Shown: piece by piece, positions 35,501 to 46,208 of the stretch
How the letters are laid out: every line of letters begins with the position of its first letter
Numbering within the stretch: the first letter of the stretch is position 1
Source: Polytrichum commune
Taxonomy: Eukaryota > Streptophyta > Polytrichopsida > Polytrichales > Polytrichaceae
DNA: 64,000 bases
Direction of reading: 5' to 3'
Assembly: GCA_950295325.1 (NCBI GenBank)
Contig: OX485806.1
Span: 57,841,169-57,905,168 of the forward strand
The notes under the pieces: generated by a model
Seen by the model: only the letters and a program-made list of their open reading frames with translations
Database searches by the model: none
Told to the model about the DNA's origin: nothing
Made by a program: the position numbers and the translations under genes

Positions 35501-35784
35501 GCCCTGGATTTGGTTGTGTTATCATGTTGTAGTCCAAACCTGCACCTACTCAATCAATTTACCAACTCACAGTCAGTTCCTTGCCGGAGTGTAATTGCCC
35601 GGCCTTCAAGGATATGATATCAAAGTTTGGCCGTAAACGAAATTTGTTCCTGCATTGTAAGCACCTCTACTTCATATTTGTCAAGGTCTTTAATGTAGAC
35701 CCCGAAGTTGACTTGTTCATTCACGCCCCTACCTTTAGCTTCAATGAGGTCAAACTCATCCTCGAAAGGGGCCTCTCGACATAG
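32546..35784 (+). pseudogene. MULE transposase, second family, decayed
   Basis: The frame is open from 32546 (GTHIVIYLSDSSDGDDPP). A Cys-rich N-terminal DNA-binding-like region follows (CVGHLQCQNPQCDYL, then QRACIHLGNHHHPVKVGNC). The catalytic region has MACHVYDGTYQRVM, FKGFMADSAQANWNAVKI and TCYFHWTKSLEKHTK. After an intron (about 34261-34349) come MPNCNLAKSIHNKWLQRSGN, EVFGSHKRKPD and a final SWIM-type C-x-C...C-x-H (NCPAFKD...HCKH, 35590-35672). Frame breaks lie at about 33655-33675 (in a gtcgacttgg duplication), in the T8 run at 35102-35109, near 35370, and near 35560. I recall close relatives as a multicopy family in mosses, lycophytes and ferns. It is distinct from the transposase at 3.3 kb. 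It is inactive as it stands. Confidence 0.8.
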
Positions 35785-36013
35785 TCTACTTCCTAGAATT
35801 ACCCTCATCCTAGCACTACATTTTGTTCTAATGGATGTGTTCAGTTCTAGACCGAATGTGAACTTATAATTGATTGCTATAATAAATATAATCTCAGAGA
35901 TTATTTTCATTCTCTTCAAAATTTTGTATTACAATATTCAAATGTGCCATGTGTCTATCTCCCGGTTGAACATTTCATGTTCAATTTGAAAGTGCTACCT
36001 ATGTCTATCAAAT

Positions 36014-36613
36014 CTACTTTCGTTTCGCCAACCTTCTACATGTTTCATCGTCCCTTCTTGATGGAGGTGGACCCGGTCGAAGCAAATCAATGTATGACAC
36101 CGTTTTATACCTCATTTGATCCCTCAATGGACGACGATGCGGCGACAATCCTCTCATCCTCTCGCGAAACGACAAAGACCACGAAGATTCGCCTACTACC
36201 TTCACCTCATCCTCCCCGTTCGTCGTTTTGTCTTCATTCAAATCAGCGTCTTCATTGACATCAGCGTCCTTCTCCTGCACATCCGCTCACATTTTATTTT
36301 TCTTTGCATATTGTTTCTGCTCCTCTTGCATCCTCCACCTCCAGGCTTGTGTGGACTGCAAAAATGGAGTTAGCTCGTAGTCATCACTACATTGCTTTCC
36401 AACACCTTTGTCATGTTCTGGCGATGGATTAAAAGGAACATGGGGATCTCCTAGACTCCTAATCTCCTTCTCCCATCCTAGGCCAGCGAACATGTCTCTC
36501 TCCTCTCCCATTGTGTCCTTAAACACTCTACATCCGTATTGGATACTGAATTTGAAGATAGTCTTTACAAACAATAATTGTGCGAGTCCAAGCTCTACAA
36601 TTGACTCACACAC
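36014..36613 (-). pseudogene. Acidic ORF convergent with the second MULE transposase
   Basis: Two minus-strand pieces join. 36613 to about 36371 includes FKDTMGEERDMFAGLGWEKE and DDYELTPF, ending near an acceptor-like tttttgcag. A following piece begins STQAWRWRMQEEQKQYAKKN and, after one in-frame TGA, continues with ADVNEDADLNEDKTTNGEDE and a basic tail. The TGA could derive from CGA. The family is not recognised. The convergent layout parallels the transposase-ULP1 pair in the first MULE, but no protease motif is visible here. It could instead be unrelated sequence. Confidence 0.35.
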
Positions 36614-36946
36614 AAGACAAATATAAAAGTGATGGAATAAAAACGAAGCAAGTTGGTCGCCATTTGTATTTTGATTGACTCATTCTTCAATTATACCAAA
36701 CTCGATAAAATCATTTTTAATTATTCTTTTTTGGAATCACCCTTGGATTAAATCATATACTTATCTATTTTATCATAATTCTTATATCATTTTTGCACTT
36801 CCCGTGTTCTAAATTTAACGACTCCATTTCAAATTCAGATCATTTTCATTTATTGTTGGACCTATCCATTCCACGGAAATAGGTCACATTTTTTATTATT
36901 TTGGCATATTCCATGAATATTCTTTGCTATTTAACCTTTTCTAAAT

Positions 36947-37351
36947 TTAGTCTGAAAAGTTTGCTATTTTTTCTTCATCTCCGCTCTCCGCTCTCCAAAT
37001 CTCTATTCTCCGCTCTACGCTCACATAGCTGTGTCGTCCGGTTGGATATCTGACGATGACAACTCCATCGCCGTGAACAAAGGTGAATGTAACACCTTTG
37101 ACGCCAAGATATTCACCATGTCGGTCGAAGAGTTCGACGCCTCCGTGTTTGAATGTCAACCACCAACAGATTGGACAGCATCTGCCAATCCAAAAGATAG
37201 CGGCAGCCATGCTTGGCCAATCTGGTCTGCGGGACCATTGTCCCGAGCTCTCAAACTCACCACAGAATCCCATGTAGTTGGAAGTGTGGCTCTTGACACG
37301 GATTGAGCACGTGGTGGCAGAGCTCACCACCTCCCTCAAAGCTCCGAGCAT
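36947..37351 (-). CDS. Hypothetical ORF after the element G gag
   Basis: 134 codons open directly downstream of the gag stop, including CCPICWWLTFKHGGVELFDR and GVKGVTFTFVHGDGVVIVRY. Retroviral-type protease would be expected in this position, but no D-[ST]-G or D-G-G-S motif is visible. The plus strand is also open here, so coding strand and reality are uncertain. Confidence 0.2.
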   Translation of the reverse strand: MLGALREVVSSATTCSIRVKSHTSNYMGFCGEFESSGQWSRRPDWPSMAAAIFWIGRCCPICWWLTFKHGGVELFDRHGEYLGVKGVTFTFVHGDGVVIVRYPTGRHSYVSVERRIEIWRAESGDEEKIANFSD

Positions 37352-39396
37352 TTAGTAATCCGGTGTGGAGGAGCTAGCCTTAGCTCCGGATGAAGCCGAA
37401 GGGGTCAAGATTTGGCCGGACAAAGCCAAACTTTTGAATTTTGCCTCCATCGCCTTCTCCCATGCGGAGAGAGGTCGTTTTTTCGGATGAAGAGTGAAAC
37501 AATGGTCCTTGGTGTGGTTTGGCTTACCACAGTGAGAACACGTCAGCTGCTTCGACAAATGCTTAGCAGTGTCCTTCGTCGGATCCTTAGCGAGAAAAAT
37601 TGTCTTCCGCCTCGGCCTTTCTGCGGTTGGGGCGTTTTTGTGCTTAAGGGGACAATCCTTCTTAGCATGGCCTGGCTCCCCTGTAAAGGGGTATGCTTCT
37701 TCCCTTGGGTAGTATTGGCTTCGGTAAGGGTATGTCGCTTCCCTCCGGTAATTGTCGTACGGGTACCGATCTCCTCTTCGATATTCCTGCCCATAATAGG
37801 GGTATTCTTCATCCCTTTGCTTATCTCTCCCTTGATAGGGGTATCTCATATCTCGCCGATTCTCCCCGAACCGCGGTCTTTCTTCATCTTTAAATCTCGG
37901 AGGCTCGGCTCCCGCCCTTCTCCGGTTGTTGTTCAATTGTGGTTGTACTTGATTCACTCCAAATCTCCTTTCTCGCCTTCTTCCATCATAAACACATTCA
38001 TTTGTATTGTGTGTAGTGCTATTGCAATTCGAACAACTCTTTAATTGGCACTCATTTGAGTAATGGCCTTTGTTGCGGCATCTCCGGCAAGTGACTCCCG
38101 TTCTAAACTTCCGAGTGCCAATGGCTAGTTCCTCTATCTCTTGTTTAAGAGCCTTTAAATCATCCTTAGTAGCATCGGCCTTCTTAGCCTTTCCCTTTTT
38201 CTTCCTTCTTCTTGCATCATCATCGAAATCGCTACTTGAATCTCCACTTGATTCGTCTTCCTTCATCCTTTCCTTCTTAGTCTTGCTCATCTCAATCTTT
38301 CGTGCCGAAGCTAGTGCTTCCTCCAAAGTATCACTTGGTAAAATGTTCACATTTTTTCGTATTCTTTCCTTAGTCCATTTATGAACCAAGTTTTTCTAAT
38401 TTGTTCTCCCGGTGCGGGTTGAATTTTAGCCGCCGCTACCATTACTCGTTCATAAAACTCTTCCACCGATTCATCTTTCTTTTGTTTAACATTTGACAAG
38501 TTGTTGATGATCTCTCCTTCCGATTTGGTTGATCGGAATCGTTGGATAAAAATTGTCTTTAAATCGTTTCAATTCAAAAAGTGATTCGCAGGAAATTGAG
38601 TTTACCATTCTAGTGTCTTTTTCTTAAGAGTCACCGGAAACAATCTTAGTTTCTCCGCATCGGTTCCTTCTTGATTGGCATGACATATATTGACATACTC
38701 TTGTATGTAAGTGTCCGGATCATCTTTTCTTTTGTATGTGGGAAGAGGTATCTTCCCTCTTCTAGGCGGGGGTGGCGCTCCTCCCGACATGGCTATAGTT
38801 CCACTTCCTCTTCCTCCTCCGGAACTTCCAATATTCGTCCCTAATGACGTTGTTCCGGATCTTGTTGTGCTATTAATCGGTACCCTATAGTCAAATAATT
38901 GCTCACTAGCCCTTACTTGTTGCAAAAATTCTTCAAATGTTTGGTTGACATGTCTTGACGTTGGTTCCTCACTTTGAGTTGTTGTTGAATTTTCGTTCTC
39001 TACTATGCTTTCTTGTGTGTCTTGATCAAAATTAATATTCCGGGGTATCCCTTCCCTAGTGTTCGTTTCGAATGTTCTTAATGGAGTGACGGTGTCTCCT
39101 TGCTCTTCTCTATTTATGTTTTCGTATTCATAGGGTGATGGTCGGTCTAGGTTATCGTTTGTTAGTGATGGGGATGGTGATCTAGATATATCAAGACCTT
39201 CGGCTCTTTGTCTTGCCCGTCTCTCATATCGTTCCGCTCTCTCTCTTCTTTGCCTCTCGGCTCTTCCTTCCTCGCTATTGGGGTTTACTCCATGTTGCAT
39301 ACGGTTAATGTGCTTACGTTCGGCCTCGGCCTCTCTCCTAGATGGCGGCGAACGACTTCGCTCCCTAGTGTCTTCCTCTTCGTCGTACATTAACAC
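37352..39396 (-). pseudogene. Element G gag with several zinc knuckles
   Basis: The N-terminal part is an Arg/Glu-rich charged region (ERSRSPPSRREAEAERKHIN, RRERAERYERRARQRAEG). A Gly/Pro linker precedes the capsid-type start (PLPTYKRKDDPDTYIQEYVN, LRLFPVTLKKKTLEW), and capsid-like sequence continues in another frame (TIFIQRFRSTKSEGEIINNL, ESVEEFYERVMVAAAKIQPA). The C-terminal part (38389-37352) has CCHC knuckles CRRCRNKGHYSNEC, CSNCNSTTHNTNEC and CSHCGKPNHTKDHC, plus a half-lost GEPGHAKKDC. Between the knuckles lies an Arg/Tyr-rich stretch with repeated RYPY or EYPY words. The break between 38602 and 38389 contains a stop and frameshifts. The role is nucleocapsid and RNA packaging in the cytoplasm. 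Multiple knuckles are uncommon but known in plant Ty3 gags. Confidence 0.8.
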
Positions 39397-39650
39397 TACT
39401 TAGCATGATCTTAGACCACCCTAGTTGGCCCTCCCGGCTTCAACTATGTGCATTCTATATTCACCCTTTCGCTAATACGGTTCTTAGGACACACTATTCT
39501 TCTTTAGTTTTCTCTTCCTCTTCGCCGTACATTAACACTACTTAGCATGATCTTAGACCACCTTAGTCGGCCCTCCCGGCTTCAACTATGTGCATCTGTA
39601 TTCATCTTTTCATTAGTACGACTCTTAGGACAAACTATCTCTTAATCTAA
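39371..39650 (-). repeat. Direct tandem duplication of about 140 bp at the gag start
   Basis: Two copies of cttcgycgtacattaacact, acttagcatgatcttagacc, ccctcccggcttcaactatg, each followed by tcttaggacaaact-like sequence, lie at about 39376-39510 and 39518-39640. The putative gag start codon lies in the first copy. Confidence 0.8.
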
Positions 39651-39707
39651 TTTTCTCTTCCTCCCCAATGGATTCTTAAAATTTCACTCGTTAAACTTGA
39701 TCAACCC

Positions 39708-40915
39708 TCATTCATTATTTTCCAATTTCTCTAGTCCGTTGTAAAGTTTTATCATCACCCTTTCGAAGTACAAGTTGTATAATAATCCTTCTTGCGGGTA
39801 GTGGTACCCTCTATGACTTGTGGCGCCTTTTGCCCACTTCCCGATTCCAATTCTCCCGTGATTCCACACCTTTGAGAATATCTTTGCTTGTAGTTCTTCC
39901 GGTAGTTCGTAGATTCTCCTCTCAAACTCTGATCGATAAGTAAATCCGATTTGTTTCTTGATAAAGTATTTGGTTGCTTTTGTTTTATAAACTTTGTGCA
40001 TGTTTCACATCAAGTCATGGAACCTTTTTACTCCTTCATATTGAGTTAGTACCTTTTCATCCCAACTAAACTTCGGGTACTCCCAAGGCCAATGACTCAC
40101 AATTCTTTTAGTGTCAATGTCTTCTATAAGATCATCAATTACGTATACTCCTTTCACGTTTGATTTCTCAATTTTTCTCAAAATCGTTCTTTCGACATGT
40201 GAGGCTTCAAGTGGTCCGATTAATTGCTTTTCTTCGGATCCTTCTTCTAATCTTTCTCGTAAGTTATCGCGGCAATGGACGTTCTCAAACCAAGGAATCA
40301 TTGATCGTAGCCGGTACCATTACTCGTGTGTAGTATAGGTCGTAAAGGAACCCTTCTAGATTATAATGGTACCCACTTTGATTTGTTGTTCCCGGCATGC
40401 ATTCCCACAACGTATCCTTGCCTTTGTTCCACACTTTAGAAAAGATGATGGCTTGTAATTCTTCGGGTAAGTCTTTGATTCTTCTCTCAAACTCCGATTG
40501 GTACGTGAAACTAATCCACCTTTCTTCAAAACTTCTCCACGCTTGATCGATGTATACTCGGTTCATACATACCATTAAGTCAAGAAATCGTTTGGTGCTA
40601 ATTCATTCTTCCGTTTTGTTAGATTTTTTGATGTAATCGGGATATTCCCATGGCCAACTTGATATTAGTTCCTTTTGGTCGTTCACTATCTTCTCCTTTG
40701 ATTTAACGTTCCAATTTTGTTTGTCATTCATTAGAAATTTCTCCCATTGTGTGCCACAATTTGTAAAGTAGGGATTCCTTAATCTCCACTTGATAGAATT
40801 TCTCTTGAGTTTCGGTCTCCTTGAATATCGCCTCGCAAAAAGTGATGAAGTTTAATTCATTCAACGTATCACGTATCTCCCGGTCGTCTTCCGTATGTCT
40901 CTTCTCATTTGACAT
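39708..40915 (-). pseudogene. Element G 5' ORF with repeated modules of about 130 residues
   Basis: Downstream of the primer-binding site, the minus strand encodes a first partial module (NFITFCEAIFKETETQEKFY, LLYKLWHTMGE; 40915-40724) and two fuller ones. Module 2 has SWPWEYPDYIKK, ISFTYQSEFERRIKDLPEEL, AIIFSKVWNKGK, SGYHYNLEGFLYDLYYTRVM. Module 3 has SHWPWEYPKF, IGFTYRSEFERRIYELPEEL, AKIFSKVWNHGR, RGYHYPQEGLLYNLYFERVM. Stops and frame changes separate them. The family is not recognised. The repeated W-P-W-E-Y-P start and paired aromatic C-terminal strand suggest one globular fold, duplicated. Position ahead of gag makes it a leader ORF or a gag extension. Confidence 0.65.
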
Positions 40916-41130
40916 TCTTACTAGTAAGGCGCATTATCTCCGAATCGTGTTAAGTTCCATTTGGTAGATATGACGTTGCGGTTATCCGCTCTTCTTGGCG
41001 TAATTCTCCACGTGCTTAGTTAACGCATTCGCCAAGAACCTCCGCTTTCGTCCCTTTCACACTTAAATCACCGAGACACATTAAATCACCCTTTCACATT
41101 TAGATTACCGAAACACATTAATGGCAAGAA

Positions 41131-41148
41131 TCCCCAGCATGGTCGCCA
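41131..41148 (-). other. Primer-binding site of element G
   Basis: On the minus strand TGGCGACCATGCTGGGGA starts three bases after the likely LTR end (plus-strand TGATGCACCCC begins at 41152). This is the form of an 18-base site complementary to a tRNA 3' end (TGG first). It fixes the orientation and 5' end of element G. Confidence 0.7.
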
Positions 41149-41151
41149 AAA

Positions 41152-44100
41152 TGATGCACCCCGTGGGTCGTTCCCTTGCAATTTAGCTCAAGAAAACTCA
41201 CGGTGAGACATCACGTAAATTTATATTCGCTTGAGAACTACCGTGCCTCATTAATATGTTCGGTCTCGAATTAATAATCCCTCTCTTCTTCTTATGATAT
41301 GAATATAATTATTGGAGTGAACACAATCTCATTATCTTAATTCTTACTCTCAATGTAAGGCATCATTGATAATAAGAACCATTAGATTTAAAGAAATCTT
41401 CAAGAGGTGTAACAATATCCTCAATAATAATATAGTTTTCAATAAGTTATATGAATACTTAAGGTTCGTAGTTCATAAACATCAATCACACAAATGATAG
41501 TAATCTTATAATGATGAAGAAGATCTAATATTCTTGAGTCTTCCTTTTTAAGCTCAAGTGTTACTACTTATAATATTGTAACTTGACATGTATGCATATA
41601 GTAGTTTTAATCTCATGAACACATCATTGATTGTTTTGCAATGTCACGTTTAACTTCAAAGTGTTTCTTGATGACGATAGTAATTATAACTTTCTTGAGG
41701 TTTATTCAAGAGAGAGAACTCTTCTCTTTGATAGTTGATCCTTCACTCGTAATGACATCCAAGAACTTACAAAGTATCTTAAAAATACTTTTACTATAAA
41801 GTGTTTCTTGATGACGAGAAGTAAACCTTATCTCTCTTGAGTTTTGCTCAAGAGAGAGAGAGATCTTCTCTTGAATAGATAATCCTTCAAATTGTAATGA
41901 CATCCAACAACTCACAAATAAACTTAAAGAAAGAAGCTTCTATAATAATCTTTGCAAGTATTCACTCAATCAATCTTTGTTAAATCATATTTTATCAATC
42001 AATGTAAATATAAATTATAGAGTAAGTTCAATATGCATAAGTCACCTAATCGTTATCACATATACGAATTACACATATAGTTTATGTTAATGAGTTTTCT
42101 CTCAATTATCCTTTTCTCAAGAGTTTAGTATTCATCACAAAGTCTTACTCACAAATAATTGAGTTATGCATGCAATACTTGTCAATACAATCTTAATCTT
42201 CAACTCTTTATAATTATATAATTTCCTTTTGAGGAGATCAATGATAAGTTCCGCTTGAGAGAGATAATCTTATTTCCTTCACTCAAGTTGTATAAATTGA
42301 CATTTGTTTTCTCATATCAATTTCTCTCAAAGTTCCATTGATTCTCCAAAATATCTTGAGCGCTTTGTTCTCACCCTCACACTAATCTTTTGAGTTCTTT
42401 CTCAAAAGTATCTACTCTTCTCTCACTTGTCAATATCTTAAGCTACAAAGTACCATTGACGACTCGTAGTTCAATTTGAGAGAGAGAGGTAAGAGAGATC
42501 ACTCATGTTGTAGAAAAGATAAGTATATTGCAAAAAGTTCCTCGAGAGGAGAGTTACAAAAGCTTCAAGTGATTCTTGACACTCAAATTTAAGATAACTT
42601 CGTCGTATTGAAAATGAGGTGTAAGTCTCTTAATTTGCTTCCCTTAAATAGTCTTTTTTTCCTAGTCCAAAATCTATATTAAGAGTGGTTGTGATCTTCC
42701 ACTTTCCTAAACACTATCAATCTTCAATATATGTAGATGATATCTATCCTAAACGGTTATAACCGTTTTTGTCGCAACCCTTGCTAGGTCCCTTAACAAT
42801 CTTGCCAATTTTCGTTTCTAGCAAAGGTTACGAGCGCTAACCCTTCGCATTCCGCCATGCTAATGGATAGCTCCTCTTACCCCGGACCAATAGTTCATAG
42901 GAGGGAACCAACCCTCCTACTTTGCTTTCGGGACTCACCCCTTAATCGGTAACCCATTTCCCCAATGTGGACTTCCATCCATGGAAGTCCAATCCTATGT
43001 TGATCATCGCGTTGCCGGAGCAACACTACAACAACCCGAACCATACTAGGCAACTATGGCCTCACAATAGGCCAAAGCCCATGGAGGCCTTGCCGTTCGG
43101 CCTCGGGTGGGTGAGGCCACACCACCTCACCCATATAAGCCTCTAGGACTTCACGCGGGGCCCCTACCCCACCGTCAACCAACCTCTTGTCTCTCTACCA
43201 AGAGTTGGGGCCAAGTGGACATTTTCCTTTAGCTGCTGGACCTAGAACCCCCCAGCAGCTTCAGACCATCATAACTTCCTTGTATGATGTCTGATCATGA
43301 CAACCAACCACTCCATCTTCATCTACGCTTCACGTAGATGCCGATGGACTCCTCACTTGCCCCATTTGGGCAAGTATTGAGGACGTTATGCCTGTTTGAA
43401 CCTTGGCAGTCCCGGGAATCACTCCCAGGCACTGCTGTCCCGGGACAGCGCCCCACTCAAATGGCCATAACTCCTAGCTCACACCTCCGATTGAGGTGTT
43501 CTTGAGATTTCTAGAATCACCACGCCATGAGCTACGCATAACTCATGGCCTTACCCTTGTGCCTCCTAGTCTTCGTGGATGGGAGGCGTTCCCAACGCCC
43601 GGGGCCCTCACCCACACTAGGATCACTTGGGCCCTCTCACCAACGGCGCCACAAGTCCCGGGTGTCACTCCGGGGTCCCCCTTGTGCCCATGGTGTTTCG
43701 GCCACTCCTCATGGAGAGGTGCGCGACAGTTTTACTACTCTAATGTTTTTAATACCAAGATTCCACTATATTCCTCCTTGAAAGTCAATCAAATCTTTGT
43801 GCGTGATTGATTCAATTCCGATAATTGGTATTTAGTACATACTCGTAGAATGTACTCTAGTCCTATATTCTCCTTAATGTCTCCATAATACCTTTGTAGT
43901 TTAATAACCCAAAATTCTTATCATAATCATGTTTCCTCAAGATTCCATAATCATGTTCTTCGGATAGTCATTCATCCTCAAAATCCTATACTTTAATATA
44001 CCTCTATAGCCCTCTTAAGTCACCCTTAATATACCCCTAATACATCCTTAATACACCCCTTAATATGCCCCTAATATATCCCTTTAAAGTCCTTTGATCA

Positions 44101-44649
44101 AACACTAGGAAGTCCTTTGTAAGCCGCCGGGGATCCATTGCCGCGGGTAAAAGACCCTGTAACCGCGCGACTCCCTTGTAACTCCGTGACAAGGGGGCCT
44201 AAACCCGTGGCCGAGCGTCCTCTTCGACCGGGACTCCATTCTTTTCTTCCAGCGCTCTCTCTCGGTGTGGCTCTTCAATATTCGGTGTCTCCAATTTACT
44301 TGTTTAGCTCCCACCCTAAGTGCTAAGCTTTTGTACTCAACATTTTACCCCCTCCCTAGGTTAAGATCTTGCCCTCAGGATCGTTTTGGGATCTTCATAC
44401 TCCCTGGATTGTATTGAGGTACATAGAGTAGCGTTCGTGCATGCGGTGTAGATATGATTCTCTGTTCCAATGTGTGTTTCCGATCTTCCAAGGCTCTTGT
44501 GATATACCCATTAAGCTGAATTCGGTGGAAAGCCTGTGGAAAAGAGTCAGGAAATTTCCTGATAAGGTCTTGGTGTTGGTGACTGGCTTCATGTAACAAT
44601 GAAGTATCCTCGCCTGCTAAGGTATCCAGTGCAGACATGAATTCCGGGA
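41152..44649 (-). other. Probable 5' LTR of element G and flank; no gene
   Basis: The region starts TGATGCACC next to the primer-binding site, so it should be the end of the 5' LTR (minus strand). The distal LTR edge was not found. 41.2-42.6 kb is AT-rich with repeated ctcaagagagagag and tcaatattcttgag-like words; 42.7-43.8 kb is C-rich. A minus-strand ORF of 116 codons (44725-44375) has no family motif and partly overlaps the palindromic array. Confidence 0.45.
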
Positions 44650-46140
44650 ATTTTGAATCTGTTTTATGTTTCGGCCTTGTTGTGTATGGGCTAGGGAAGG
44701 ACCCTCTCGGATCCAAGAGGGTCATCGGGTAGTGCTATGAAGGGCCTGATTTTGATTGAAATGATTTATGGCATGTATGTTGAAGTTTATATTTCATATG
44801 TTTTTTGTTTCGGCCTAGTTATGGATGGGCTAGGGAAGGACCCTCTCGGATCCAAGAGGGTCATCGGGTAGTGCTCTGAAGGGCCTGATTTTGATTGAAA
44901 TGATTTATGGCATGTATGTTGAAGTTTATATTTCATATGTTTTCTGTTTCGGCCTAGTTATGGATGGGCTAGGGAAGGACCCTCTCGGATCCAAGAGGGT
45001 CATCGGGTAGTGCTCTGAAGGGCCTGATTTTGATTGAAATGATTTATGGCATGTATCTTGAAGTTTATATTTCATATGTTTTCTGTTTCGGCCTAGTTAT
45101 GGATGGGCTAGGGTAGGACCCTCTCGGATCCGAGAGGGTCAAGGAGTAGGGCTATGAATGGTCAAATTTTGATTGAAATGATTTGAGGCATGTATGTTTA
45201 AGTGTATGTTTGATATGTTTTATGTTTCGGCCTTGTTGTGTATGGGCTGGGGTAGGACCCTCTCGGATCCGAGAGGGTCAAGGAGTAAGGCTTTGAAGAG
45301 CCAGATTTTGATTGAAATGTTCAACGCATGTATGTTTAAGTGTATGTTTGATATATTTTCTATGTCGGCCTAGTTATGTATGGGCTGGGTTAGGACCCTC
45401 TCGGATCCGAGAGGGTCAAGGAGTAAGGCTATGAATGGCCAGATTTTGATTGAAATGATTTGAGGCATGTATGTTTAAGTGTATGTTTGATATGTTTTAT
45501 GTTTCGGCCTTGTTGTGTATGGGCTGGGGTAGGACCCTCTTGGATCCGAGAGGGTCAAGGAGTAAGGCTTTGAAGGGCCATATTTTGATTGAAATGTTCA
45601 AGCACAAAAAAATAAACCCGAGAAAACTCGAAAATGAAAAGCAACTAAGAAGGAGCAAGAAGCCATGGAGGAGAAACCGCTGTATCCAAGCCAGTTTTAC
45701 AAAGTAAAAGAAGGGAATATCGCGGTAGATCGCACCCCTGCCTCAGAAGCCGTCAAAGGGAAGTAAATAGCAGGATGGACAGTTGAAGATGAAGCCTTGG
45801 TCCGAGAGGGTCATCGGGTAGTGCTATGAAGGGCCACATTTGGATTGAAATGATATGAGGCATGTATGTTGAAGTTTATGTTTCATATGTTTTCTGTTTC
45901 GGCCTAGTTATGGATGGGCTAGGGTAGGACCCTCTCGGATTCGAGAGGGTCATGTAGTAGGGCCTTGAAAGGCCAGATTTTGATTGAAATGTTTAATGCA
46001 TGTATGTTTAAGTGTATGTTTCATATGTTTTATGTGTCGGTCTAGATATGTATTGGCTAGGGTAGGACCCTCTTGGATCCGAGAGGGTCAAGGAGTAGGG
46101 CTATGAATGGCCAGATTTTGATTGCAATGTGCAAGGCATG
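44650..46140 (+). repeat. Palindrome-bearing tandem array, plus orientation (period 138-139 bp)
   Basis: About nine dyads of the same 24-bp type, at approximately 44700, 44840, 44980, 45120, 45258, 45396, 45534, 45930 and 46068, plus one half-dyad at about 45803. Spacing is 138-139 bp except where a 206-bp piece of element G pol is embedded. Linkers contain ttttgattgaaatgatttga, ggcatgtatgtttaagtgta and gtttcggccttgttgtgtat. The dyads at 44.7-45.0 kb carry a shared A mismatch (ggatccaagag), while later ones are perfect. Confidence 0.9.
45596..45801 (+). pseudogene. Captured start of element G pol inside the array
   Basis: Reverse-complement copy of 29444-29650: a leader with aagcacaaaaaaataaaccc, then ATG and MEEKPLYPSQFYKVKEGNIA, the same TAA after AVKGK, and VEDEALV. 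It is then cut, and half a dyad follows (ccgagagggtc). The two copies look almost identical, including the stop, so the duplication is later than the stop mutation. The insert interrupts the regular 138-bp spacing. Confidence 0.9.
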
Positions 46141-46208
46141 TATGAAATGACATTTGGATGAGATTATGACTTCAATGTTCTCTTGCATTTGTGTAGGAAT
46201 CACAATCC

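Larger units (their letters stand above)
31440..36946 (+). mobile_element. Second MULE, inserted in element G (ends not resolved)
   Basis: Contains a SWIM-type MULE transposase (32546-35784) and a convergent minus-strand ORF remnant (36014-36613). It separates the gag of element G (37352 and above) from its array and pol (31400 and below), all on the minus strand, so insertion is the simplest reading. No terminal inverted repeat or target duplication was found by eye. Limits are given as the noncoding edges and may be off by several hundred bases. Confidence 0.5.

Noticed and set aside
44375-44725. 116-codon minus-strand ORF (FPEFMSALDTLAGEDTSLLH and following)
   Set aside because: It starts within an array dyad and has no recognisable family; left as a possible remnant only.
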